NCBI GenBank assembly: GCA_028343155.1
Contig: JAOLXX010000001.1
Location: 62,001-126,000, forward strand
Direction: 5' to 3'
Source: Polaribacter sp.
GTDB taxonomy: Bacteria; Bacteroidota; Bacteroidia; Flavobacteriales; Flavobacteriaceae
Length of the DNA stretch: 64,000 nucleotides
This document shows, one piece after another, positions 42,723 to 52,191 of the stretch. The translations under genes were made by a program, and so were the position numbers. Below the pieces are notes generated by a model, which saw only the letters and a program-made list of their open reading frames with translations, was not told the origin of the DNA and did not search any database. Positions within the stretch are counted from its first letter, which is position 1. The number at the start of each line of letters is the position of its first letter.

Positions 42723-43925
42723 TTGAATTTTCCTTTATACATCGCAAAGAGGTATTTATTTTCAAAAACAGGAAATAATGCCATCAATATTATTACAATT
42801 ATTGCTTCTTTTGGCGTTATTGTTGGCGCTTTAGCGTTGTTTATAATCCTCTCAGGATTTTCAGGATTGCGAACGTTTAGTGATGGTTTGCTAGAAGTCT
42901 CAGACCCTGATATTAAAATCACATCCGTCAAAGGAAAAACCTTCTTATACACCAAAGAGATTCATCAAATTTTAGAGAAAGATAGTGCAACCTATGCGGT
43001 TTCTAAAGTTATTGAAGAACGTGTTTTTTTAGCCTACAATGACAAGAATGAAGTTGCTTATATCAAAGGTGTAGAAGATAATTATACGGCGGTTTCACCT
43101 ATCGATTCTGTTTTAAGTTTTGGCAGTTGGATAGCCAAAGACATGTCTAATACAGCTGTTGTTGGAAATGGTATTTCTAGAAAATTATCTTTGGGAGTTT
43201 TAAATTTTGGTACGCCCTTATCTATTTTAGTTCCTAAGCCAGGAGTTGGATTTATAAACCCTTCGAATGCCTTCTATAAAATGAATGTTCAAATTGTTGG
43301 AACTTATACTGGAACAGAAGATTTTGAAAATAAATACGTGTTTGTTTCTATCAACGATGCTCGGAAATTATTGAAATTTAAAGAGAATCAATTTACAGGA
43401 ATTGAAATAAAACTAAACAACACCTCAGATTCTGATGTATATTCCGCAAAATTACAAAAACAAATAGGGAGTCAATTTAAAGTGCAAACCAAAGCACAAT
43501 TAAATGAAGTATTTTATAAGGTAATAAACACAGAAAATCTGGTGTCTTATCTTATTTTCACATTGATTGTTATTATTGCTTTGTTCAATGTAATAGGCGC
43601 TATGATTATGATGATTATTGATAAAAAATCAAATTTAAAAACGCTTTTTAGCTTGGGAGCAACGGTTAAAGAAATTAAAAAAGTTTTTGTAATCCAAGGG
43701 TTTCTTTTGACCTTTTTAGGCATGTTTATTGGTTTAGTATTAGGGGTGCTATTGGTGCTTCTTCAAAAACATTTTGGACTATTTATGATCACCCAAAATT
43801 TGCCGTATCCGGTAGCGTTTCGGTTTTCTAATCTTTTTATTGTTATTGGGACCCTGAGCGTTTTAGGTTTTATTGCTTCTAAAATTGCGAGTAGTAGAAT
43901 TTCGAAAGCCTTTATTGAAAAATAA
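42723..43925 (+). CDS. ABC transporter permease (LolC/LolE/FtsX-like)
   Basis: MacB/FtsX topology; TTG start MNFPLYIAKRYLF. Confidence 0.85.
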   Translation: MNFPLYIAKRYLFSKTGNNAINIITIIASFGVIVGALALFIILSGFSGLRTFSDGLLEVSDPDIKITSVKGKTFLYTKEIHQILEKDSATYAVSKVIEERVFLAYNDKNEVAYIKGVEDNYTAVSPIDSVLSFGSWIAKDMSNTAVVGNGISRKLSLGVLNFGTPLSILVPKPGVGFINPSNAFYKMNVQIVGTYTGTEDFENKYVFVSINDARKLLKFKENQFTGIEIKLNNTSDSDVYSAKLQKQIGSQFKVQTKAQLNEVFYKVINTENLVSYLIFTLIVIIALFNVIGAMIMMIIDKKSNLKTLFSLGATVKEIKKVFVIQGFLLTFLGMFIGLVLGVLLVLLQKHFGLFMITQNLPYPVAFRFSNLFIVIGTLSVLGFIASKIASSRISKAFIEK

Positions 43926-44108
43926 ATAAGAGCGAAGCAGTGATTGCTTCTTTAGTGTGAGGCTATCATCGATCTTTTTTACTTACAAAACCTATTTTAA
44001 TAGTATTCGAAATCAGGTTCCTTCATCACAATTTTATAAGAACTATCAGGTTGCACAACGATTAGTGTAGTTAGTGCTTTTTTAATAGTTTACATAAAAT
44101 TAGCCTGA

Positions 44109-44405
44109 ATAACAGTTTCTAATACGTTACTAAAACAATGTTTTGCAATTGTAAAATCAGGAGCTCCTGATGATCCAGTTTTTGCAACCGGTATTTTCAC
44201 TATTGGAAACCCGCTAAACAGGTTGACAATTTCTGACGAGGACACCGAATATTTAACCCGAAATGAAGTCTCTAAGGTTTTAAACGTAACAGTCCAAATA
44301 TTGAATAACAGGAGAAGAGAAGGTGTTTTAAATTTACTAAAAATAGGTGGCAGGGTGTTGTATCGAAAAGAGGATGTTTATAACAACTCACGACTGGTTG
44401 CGTGA
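44109..44405 (+). pseudogene. Small HTH (MerR/excisionase-like) ORF with unusual upstream open extension
   Basis: LTRNEVSKVLNVTVQILNNRRREGVLNLLKIGGRVLYRKEDV; no ATG in frame. Confidence 0.45.
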
Positions 44406-44515
44406 GTTGTTAATTAAAGTTTTATAATTATATTTGTAACAAATAAATGAGCATATTTTATTTTTCAAACTCTTTAGTTTGTTTTTTTAAACCACTTTTT
44501 AAATCACTCATAAAT

Positions 44516-47500
44516 ATGTTTACCCAAAATTATAAAATTCTTTTTTTTTTACTAGCTTATACCGGGTTTGTAAATGCTCAACAGAGTATTGTTACAGAAA
44601 GTTTACAAGTGTATTTGGATGCAGGAAATGTTTCTTCATATTCCGGTACTGGTTCCACTTGGACAGATTTAACAGGAAACGGTCACAATGGAACACTAGT
44701 AAATAACCCTACCTATTCAAGTTTAAGAGCTGGATCTATCTATACAAATGGAACGAATAGTTATATTTATACAAATCAAATTCCGGGCACAGGAAATAGT
44801 TTACAGCCTTTAGTATTAGAAGTTTGGGTAAGTCCAAGTAATAGTAGTAATGGAAACATTGTTATGATGTCTAATACACAGCCTGAAGCTCATTGGAATA
44901 TGCCCCCAATTACTTCAGAAGGAGGTAGATTTAAGGCACTTATGTGGGGAGGGGAGAAATTATCCGACAATGCTGATTTTATTCCAGGGGAATGGTATCA
45001 TTTATTACTAGCCTGGAATCCCTCCACGCATACACAATCTTTTTATGTAAATGGTGTTTTAAAGGATTCACAAAGTTCTGTTAACTATTCTACAGACGGT
45101 GTTGACCACTACATGTATTTGGCTCAGGCAAATAGTGGCGCTAATAATCAAGGGTATTTTGAGGGGAAATACGGTAAGTTTAGAGTTTATACAAAAGCAC
45201 ATACTGCTTCAGAGGTTCTTCAGAATTATGAGGCTGAAGTTGCCTCTTTTTCTGGAAATATTACAATTGTAACTTCTGGCGGTGATTCTGAAAATGGTAC
45301 TTGGAAGTATGATAACAATGAAATTTTTACTACGTCTTCAAACGCAGAAATTAATGTTGCAGATATAGAAACACATCTTGCTGCAGGGCCGCTTACTATA
45401 ACTGCAAATGAAATTGTCTTTAATACTTCAGCAGCTATAGATGGTGTTGGAAATACGTTAAGTCTAAATTCAAAAACACACATATCAAATACACAGGCAA
45501 CAGTAATAAATACTAATGGGGGTAATCTTGTTTTTGCAGCAAACATTGATGATGCAACAGATTCAGAGAGTACTGTAAATGGCAATATTTCTTTTAGAAA
45601 TGGATTAACGGTATCTACGCAAGGTGGAGATATTACTTTTGGAGGAGGAAACACTCTAGGCACTGAGCATGCTATGGGAATTGCTACTGCCAATAGTTTA
45701 TATAATGAAGGAGTAAGAATAGATGTTACTTTAAACTTAAATTCATCAGGAGGGGATATAGTTATCAAAGGAAAATCTGCTAATACTAGTATTTCTTCTT
45801 CAGGGACTGGTGCATCTGGTGTTGGAGTATATGCTTTAAGTGCTCCTGCATTTATAGAAAGTGGTACAGGAACCATTTTCATAGAAGGTATTTGTCAAAA
45901 CATAGAAAAAACAGATTATACAGCTGGTGTGATTTTTGCATTAAACAACAACCACACAACTACTATAAAATCTTCAAATACCACTTCTAGTGCAATTCAG
46001 TTGAACGGGATTTCAATTCAAGATAAATATAATATTTATGGTATAGACGTTGCAGCTAACTCTCCTTTAACCCTTTTGGCAGATGCAGATGGAGGTGGAG
46101 TTTTATTAAAAACTGCTATTGGTTATGATTGGGCTGATTATACTACCTATCCAAGGTATGAAGCGATGTTTAGATCTGAGTTAAATGTCTTGGCAAAGAG
46201 TGGGCCTATATCTATATTGGGAGGTCAGTTTGAAGGTGAAAATAAAGGGCGTATTAAATTTGAAGTATCCCCTTACATTGGTTCTAAATCTGGTTCAGAG
46301 ATTACTACTAGTTCAAGTGATATTAATTTACAATATGATGAATTTAAATGGGGTAGTAATGATCCTCTTTTTGCAACTTCAGGTGTTGTTTCAATTAAAC
46401 CAACCACAGATTGGTCCCATTATCTTGGTTATGTCGCTACTTCTTGGTTTGGGTTTAATCAAAATAACCATATAATGTCTGGATTAGTTATAGGTAGTGC
46501 TGCAAATTTAAGTGATATTTATATTAATTCAACTCTACTGGGTAATGGTTCTATCTCTATATATGGTAGCGCAATTGATGTGACTTCAGACATAACAACT
46601 ACAAATGGAGATATTCTTTTAGATGCTGATAATGGTACTGCAATTTCTATGAATGATGACGGTGTATATGTTGGCCCGAATGTGACGCTAAAAACCCAGA
46701 CATCTGGGGATATCTATATTTATGGTCGAAGTGGAAATGCTAATTCGGGTGGTCAAGTAGGGATCTCAACCGCTGGAGCTGATGGGGCTATAAATATTAC
46801 TTCTGCTGGAAATATTACCATGCTAGGGATTTCTGAGTCGGCAAGTAGTAATGGAGCTAGGGGAACTTATTTTAATACAACCTCAATGTCAGCTGTTGGA
46901 GATGTCACAATTTTAGGGCAAGGTTTAAATGATGGTAATGATTATGATATTTCTTTTCAAAACTCCACTATAGATGCTGGTGGTAAGATAACCTTAGATG
47001 CCAAAAATGGAGGGCGAATTAATTTTTCAGCTACTAATACCCTAACTGCAGTTGGAGATCAAGAATATATTGCTGATAAGATTGGTATTAGTGCTGGATC
47101 AATAAACACGATCAATGGTTCAGGGGCTTTTTTATATATGCCAGATTCAGACAGTACTTCTTTTAGTGAAGATGTTAATTTAAGTTCAATTTCTTTTGGT
47201 AGTTCTCTTACAGGCTTTAGTATCGGTGATTCACAAAACACTACAAATGTCACAGTCGGAGCTCTTGATTTACAAGGGCCTATTTCTTTGTATGGGACGG
47301 ATATTGAGTTTAGTAGTACGGTAGTCAGTTCGGATTTAATCAATGCTAATGGAAATCTTAACATTACATCATCAGGATCACTAACATTAAATAGTAACGC
47401 TGCGATGACCGTAACCGGTAATCTTACCAACAATTCAGGAAGTCCTGTCACTATGAACAGTAGTTCTTCTATGATTGTTTCTGGGAGTTCTTCCGGCGAG

Positions 47501-48781
47501 ATTACATATAACAGAACCCTAGCTACAGATAATTGGTACCTCGTATCGAGTCCAGTAGCAGGCGAAACAATGGAAGACCTGATAACAAATAATACCTTTG
47601 CAACCGGATCAAGTTCTAATATTGGAGTGGCACCCTATGCAAATAACGGTACAGCTTGGAATTATCAAACCACAGCAGCTACAGGTAGCTTAGCCTCAGG
47701 AACCGGATACTCCGTAAAGTTAGCATCCCCAGGAGACATTGCCTTTACTGGCACCATACCAGTTACCGATGTCGGAATCGCAATTACGACAGATACCAAT
47801 GGATATAATCTGATCGGAAATCCGTACCCATCGTATCTCCCAGCAAATTTAAATGCAGATGGGACTCATAATATTCTAAAAGTAAACGATACAGACAATG
47901 ATTTCTTAACAGAAGCAACCCTTTGGCTTTGGAATGAGACGACCAGCACTTACGATGAAATCAATCATACATCGGATGCGCTTTTTCTTGCACCAGGACA
48001 AGGATTCTTCGTAAAATCGAACGGGTCCAATACCTTTAGCTTTACAGAAGCCATGCAATCTCACCAAACAACAGACCAATTTCAAAGACCCGTAGCACGT
48101 CCAGAAATTAATTTGATACTGACCCATGAAACCAATACGAGTGATACCGATATTTTCTACATCGATGGCACAACCGAAGGATGGGACAATGGTTATGACA
48201 GCACCCTCTTTGGAGGTACCGCCAATAACTTTGCCATCTATACCCATTTAGTTAGTGACAGCCAAGGACAGGATCTAGGGATTCAGTCGCTGCCAAATAC
48301 TAATTTTAAAAACAGGGTAATTCCCGTCGGAGTCAACGCTTCAGCAGGAACCACCATCACCATAGCAGCAGCAACCCAAAACTTACCCGAAGATGTAGAA
48401 GTATATCTAGAAGACAGAGAAGCAGGTTCCCTTACATTACTAGAAACAGACGAAAATTATACCATTACGCTTTCAGAAGCACTAAATGGCATTGGACGTT
48501 TTTACCTCTACACAAGTGCCCAAGTTCTCCTTATTGATGATGTAGCTATGGATGCAATTAGTATCTATACCTTCAATAATAATCACTTAAAAGTAGTAGG
48601 AGTTCATGATGGAGCCGCAAAAGTAACTGTTTACAACATACTAGGAAAACAAATTTATACTACCTCTTTTCAAGGAAACGGGGTCAATGAATTCTCTTTG
48701 GCAATGATTTCCTCTGGCGTGTATATTATCGAGTTAGATACAGCGATTGGTAGGTTGAATAAAAAAATAATTATCGAATAG
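44516..48781 (+). CDS. Large secreted LamG-domain, repeat-rich adhesin-like protein with T9SS type A sorting domain
   Basis: Signal peptide MFTQNYKILFFLLAYTGFVNAQ; LamG-like N-terminus; C-terminal KVTVYNILGKQIYTTSFQ...GVYIIELDTAIGRLNKKIIIE. Confidence 0.85.
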   Translation: MFTQNYKILFFLLAYTGFVNAQQSIVTESLQVYLDAGNVSSYSGTGSTWTDLTGNGHNGTLVNNPTYSSLRAGSIYTNGTNSYIYTNQIPGTGNSLQPLVLEVWVSPSNSSNGNIVMMSNTQPEAHWNMPPITSEGGRFKALMWGGEKLSDNADFIPGEWYHLLLAWNPSTHTQSFYVNGVLKDSQSSVNYSTDGVDHYMYLAQANSGANNQGYFEGKYGKFRVYTKAHTASEVLQNYEAEVASFSGNITIVTSGGDSENGTWKYDNNEIFTTSSNAEINVADIETHLAAGPLTITANEIVFNTSAAIDGVGNTLSLNSKTHISNTQATVINTNGGNLVFAANIDDATDSESTVNGNISFRNGLTVSTQGGDITFGGGNTLGTEHAMGIATANSLYNEGVRIDVTLNLNSSGGDIVIKGKSANTSISSSGTGASGVGVYALSAPAFIESGTGTIFIEGICQNIEKTDYTAGVIFALNNNHTTTIKSSNTTSSAIQLNGISIQDKYNIYGIDVAANSPLTLLADADGGGVLLKTAIGYDWADYTTYPRYEAMFRSELNVLAKSGPISILGGQFEGENKGRIKFEVSPYIGSKSGSEITTSSSDINLQYDEFKWGSNDPLFATSGVVSIKPTTDWSHYLGYVATSWFGFNQNNHIMSGLVIGSAANLSDIYINSTLLGNGSISIYGSAIDVTSDITTTNGDILLDADNGTAISMNDDGVYVGPNVTLKTQTSGDIYIYGRSGNANSGGQVGISTAGADGAINITSAGNITMLGISESASSNGARGTYFNTTSMSAVGDVTILGQGLNDGNDYDISFQNSTIDAGGKITLDAKNGGRINFSATNTLTAVGDQEYIADKIGISAGSINTINGSGAFLYMPDSDSTSFSEDVNLSSISFGSSLTGFSIGDSQNTTNVTVGALDLQGPISLYGTDIEFSSTVVSSDLINANGNLNITSSGSLTLNSNAAMTVTGNLTNNSGSPVTMNSSSSMIVSGSSSGEITYNRTLATDNWYLVSSPVAGETMEDLITNNTFATGSSSNIGVAPYANNGTAWNYQTTAATGSLASGTGYSVKLASPGDIAFTGTIPVTDVGIAITTDTNGYNLIGNPYPSYLPANLNADGTHNILKVNDTDNDFLTEATLWLWNETTSTYDEINHTSDALFLAPGQGFFVKSNGSNTFSFTEAMQSHQTTDQFQRPVARPEINLILTHETNTSDTDIFYIDGTTEGWDNGYDSTLFGGTANNFAIYTHLVSDSQGQDLGIQSLPNTNFKNRVIPVGVNASAGTTITIAAATQNLPEDVEVYLEDREAGSLTLLETDENYTITLSEALNGIGRFYLYTSAQVLLIDDVAMDAISIYTFNNNHLKVVGVHDGAAKVTVYNILGKQIYTTSFQGNGVNEFSLAMISSGVYIIELDTAIGRLNKKIIIE

Positions 48782-48799
48782 TAGAAAGCCCAAAAGAAT

Positions 48800-48976
48800 A
48801 TGAAAAACACTACTAAACATAGCGTACAAAATATTTCACGAAAAGAGGCCCCAAAAAAAGATGGGTTCATTTGGGAAATATGCAGCTCTTACAGCTATAG
48901 GTACCTATACCTTATTAAGCCCTCAAAAAGCACAGGCAGCAAGCCCGGAAGCTCCAGGAAGTGGGTTTTGAATTAA
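48800..48976 (+). pseudogene. Small ORF(s) with apparent 1-nt frame break: MKNTTKHSVQNISRKEAPKK / MGSFGKYAALTAIGTYTLLSPQKAQAASPEAPGSGF
   Basis: Two overlapping frames; second ATG at 48861 ends at TGA 48971; junction in A7 tract. Confidence 0.45.
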
Positions 48977-49104
48977 GAAGCACTTACAATTTAGACCAAA
49001 GATATTCTTCAGAGAAACCTCCTCAAAAGGAGTCCGATCTTAAAAGTATATGGGGTATTGGAAAAGTGAAATATGCTGAGGTTTTTGGCGTTTTTTATAA
49101 TTAA
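48940..49104 (+). pseudogene. Remnant of an HRDC/HhH-type C-terminus
   Basis: Frame reads KLQEVGFELRSTYNLDQRYSSEKPPQKESDLKSIWGIGKVKYAEVFGVFYN*. Confidence 0.4.
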
Positions 49105-49168
49105 AAAAAAATACCGGACATATACACTTATAAGTTAGTATTAGAAATTTTTGTAAGTACTAAAAATT

Positions 49169-49407
49169 GATATTCTAAAATTTATTGAACAGTATATTGC
49201 AAGTGTAAATGTTGATATTATATTAGACAGGTTCAGTATATCTTATCGAAAACTCAATAAAATATTAGGCAATAGTCCAGGAAAAGTGATAGCGTCAAAA
49301 AGAAAAGTTATAGCACAAAATTTAATAAAAAAAATAAATATTTAGAAGAAATAGCTTTATTTAGTGGGTATTCTATTTCTTATTTAAAAAAAACTATTAA
49401 AAATTAA
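49169..49407 (+). pseudogene. Degenerate AraC-type HTH domain
   Basis: DILKFIEQYIASVNVDIILDRFSISYRKLNKILGNSPGKVIASKRKVIAQNLIKKINI* then +1 frame EEIALFSGYSISYLKKTIKN*. Confidence 0.6.
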
Positions 49408-49643
49408 CTAGCTTTCCTTATATCTAACTAAAGATATTATTAAAATTAATACTTTAGATCTTATGTTAGAACAATCTTATGGTGCAACTAATATCAATCC
49501 TTTAAATTAGCGTTTAGTGTAATTAGTAAAGTCAAGCATCAAAAATTTGATCTCCCACAGTTACTTCAAGGTAGTTTCACAGATAAAAACCAGTTTTAAT
49601 GACTCAAATTCTTTAACTTTGTTAAAGATTTAATTAACCATAT

Positions 49644-50774
49644 ATGAGTAGTCCATTACTTACTAAAACTATCGAAGATAAAAGATATCTTTGGTTGGAG
49701 GGAACCAATCAATATGTGGTATTGGAACACGAAGCCTTTAGTGTTGTAGAGAAACTTATTAATGGGGTATTACCAAAGACGATTGCAACAGATCTTGAAA
49801 CAACATTATCGGTTCCATTTGAAGCGGCTCTAAAGTTTGTAAAAGAGTTAAAAGAACGGGTTTTAAATTCATCCATAACCGTTCAAGAGAAAAGTATCAT
49901 CGAATTATCAAAGGTTACAATTCCAAGTAACTTTGAGATTATAACTACCTATCGAGTAAACAGTACGCTTATAAAAGTTTCGTATAAAGGTGATTTAGAA
50001 GCTTCTTATATTCATCCTAAATTTGCACACTTAGAAACTGAAACAGCTAATAAAGAAACCGATTTTAAGATTTTTATAGCAAATGATAAAATCTATTTAG
50101 CAATTAACAATAAAGTAAAGTACGGATGGTCTAAGGAAGAAATTCATTATTTTCAAGGGAAGTTTTCTATGGAGTTTATACAAGCAATGTATCATAAAGA
50201 GGAATCTGAATGGATGGGTGTTTTTCACGCATCAGCAGTAAGCAACCAACAAAAGGCAGTACTTTTTTTAGGTGACTCGGGAAATGGTAAAAGTACTTCG
50301 TTGGCACTTCTTCAGAAACACGGATTTCAGTGTTTGGCTGATGATTTTGTGCCAGTTGCAGCTACAAATAAAGAAGTATATCACTTTCCTGCAGCCATTT
50401 CTGTTAAAAACAGTAGTTTACAAACATTAGCACCCTTGTATCCTTTATTAAATGATACAAAGGAATATCATTTAAAAAGATTGAATAAGAGAGTTCGTTA
50501 TTTACCGCCAAATTATACAGATACTCAAACCCACCTTGCTTGCAAGGATTTGGTATTTATAAAATACCAAAAAGACGTTGCATTATCATTTTCTAAAATA
50601 TCTAAACAAAAGGCTTTCGAGCAGTTGGTACCTGATTCTTGGTTATCTCCAAAAAAAGAGAACGCTGCTACTTTTTTAGAGTGGTTTGCTACATTAAACT
50701 GCTATCAAATCACCTATTCACAAACTAATGAAATGGTAGCATCAGTTTCTAAAATATTTAATGATGACGTATAA
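49644..50774 (+). CDS. PqqD-like / HPr-kinase-like fusion protein
   Basis: N-terminal PqqD-like region; Walker A LFLGDSGNGKSTSLALLQ followed by CLADDFVPV. Confidence 0.65.
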   Translation: MSSPLLTKTIEDKRYLWLEGTNQYVVLEHEAFSVVEKLINGVLPKTIATDLETTLSVPFEAALKFVKELKERVLNSSITVQEKSIIELSKVTIPSNFEIITTYRVNSTLIKVSYKGDLEASYIHPKFAHLETETANKETDFKIFIANDKIYLAINNKVKYGWSKEEIHYFQGKFSMEFIQAMYHKEESEWMGVFHASAVSNQQKAVLFLGDSGNGKSTSLALLQKHGFQCLADDFVPVAATNKEVYHFPAAISVKNSSLQTLAPLYPLLNDTKEYHLKRLNKRVRYLPPNYTDTQTHLACKDLVFIKYQKDVALSFSKISKQKAFEQLVPDSWLSPKKENAATFLEWFATLNCYQITYSQTNEMVASVSKIFNDDV

Positions 50775-50783
50775 AGAAACGTT

Positions 50784-50819
50784 TTACTTTGTGGCAAAAT
50801 GTTTTATTCTTTGTTTCAT
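50784..50819 (-). pseudogene. Truncated copy of small zinc-ribbon gene (MKQRIKHFATK*)
   Basis: Start region matches intact copy at 53343-53510. Confidence 0.5.
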
Positions 50820-50895
50820 AGGTTACTTAAGTCATTAATAACTTAATTTTTGGAGATTAATAAAACCAATTTCCAGTTATCTTTTTATATCTCCC

Positions 50896-50987
50896 GAGCA
50901 ACCTTTGGAGCAACTCTAAGAACCAAAAAACCCGTAAATCATTGTTTATAAATGAGTTACGGGATAATTTTGTGGTACCTCCAGGAA
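50896..50987. repeat. Left copy of 92-bp direct repeat (att-like), includes last 15 nt of tRNA-Phe and its terminator
   Basis: 91/92 identical by eye to 53588-53679. Confidence 0.85.
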
Positions 50988-51177
50988 GTTTTAGGTTTTA
51001 CTTCATTTCATGTGTTTTCATATAAGTATATGAAAATCAATAGTATAATGACTAAATCATGATAAAAAAGTAAAGAGAAATCAAACCAAATAACAAGGAT
51101 TTAAACCTGCGGAGCAACCTCTCGAGCAACCGGTATTCTCGCCATATCTTAGCCTTAGTCATCAAAATTTAAGAAAT

Positions 51178-52059
51178 ATGTATAAGGTTCTAAAATCCTC
51201 AAAGGCAGCAATTCGATTTAGTCTAAAACATTCCAAGAAGCATTTGTCATCAAATTTGTATAAAGAAAGTTTAATTGTTTTATGGTTCTCCTTCGGAGGT
51301 GCAGACAAACGAGTAAGTTATTCAACTGGTTATACAGTTTCTTATGTAGACTGGGATTATCAAAAACAACGTGTTAAAACCAATAAATCAAGAGTTATTA
51401 ATTCTCATACCGTCAATAACTACTTAAATAGGTTGGAGACAGAATTAATGAATCAATACAGTCGATTTATAGATGAAGAAATACCAATCACAAAAGAATT
51501 AATAAAGGAAACTCTTGATATAATTTCAGGAAAAATAGTTCCAGTAGAAGAGCAAGAAACAGTTCCTGTTGATTTTTTTAAGTTCTCAGAAAATTATCTC
51601 CACCAAAAGAAAGATAGAATAGAGAAACCAACATTTACTTTGTACAAAGGAACCTTAACAAAATTGAAGAAATATGCACGAATAAGAAAAGTTACAGTTG
51701 ATTTTAGTTCGTTTAACAAAACCTTTTTAGATGATTTTAGACAGTTTTTAGAGAATCAAGAGAATCTTGCTTTAAATACAGTATCAAAACACTTTAAGAA
51801 TCTTAAAATGTTTGTGATTGAAGCCAAGAACCAAGGTCTTATATCCAATCCACCTTTAAAATATTTTAAAGTATCAACAGAGGAAACCACCAAAATTTAT
51901 TTAACAGATTCTGAAATTGAAAAAATGTTGAAACTGGATCTGTCTTATAACAAGAGATTGGATATAAGACCTTGGTTCTTGGTTTCATTTATTTCATCAA
52001 TAATTCTTACAACTTTCACTATCTCAGCATCATCACCAAAGACTTCATCAATTCCTTAA
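51178..52059 (+). pseudogene. Truncated tyrosine recombinase (phage integrase family)
   Basis: Arm-binding and SAM-like domains; ends after IYLTDSEIEKMLKLDLSYNKRLDIRPWFLV without RHRY catalytic residues. Confidence 0.75.
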
Positions 52060-52191
52060 TCATTTAAGTCAGTGAAAGGTGATTCAAACAAAATTTAGTT
52101 ATATTTGAAATCGGTTAGTTAATTATAGTTATATTTAATTTTCAAAAAGCAGAAAAGAAGCAGCCACAAAATAATTCCTCAATTAAAAAAA

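Noticed and set aside
45226-45882. 218-aa antisense ORF within the T9SS gene
   Set aside because: Mirrors the sense repeats, has no recognisable domain, and lies wholly inside a strongly supported gene; likely a shadow ORF.
47530-47545. Another ggtacct match as a possible third tRNA-Phe att copy
   Set aside because: Only about 8 bases match, within the T9SS coding sequence; no terminator or GAGCAAC doublet nearby.
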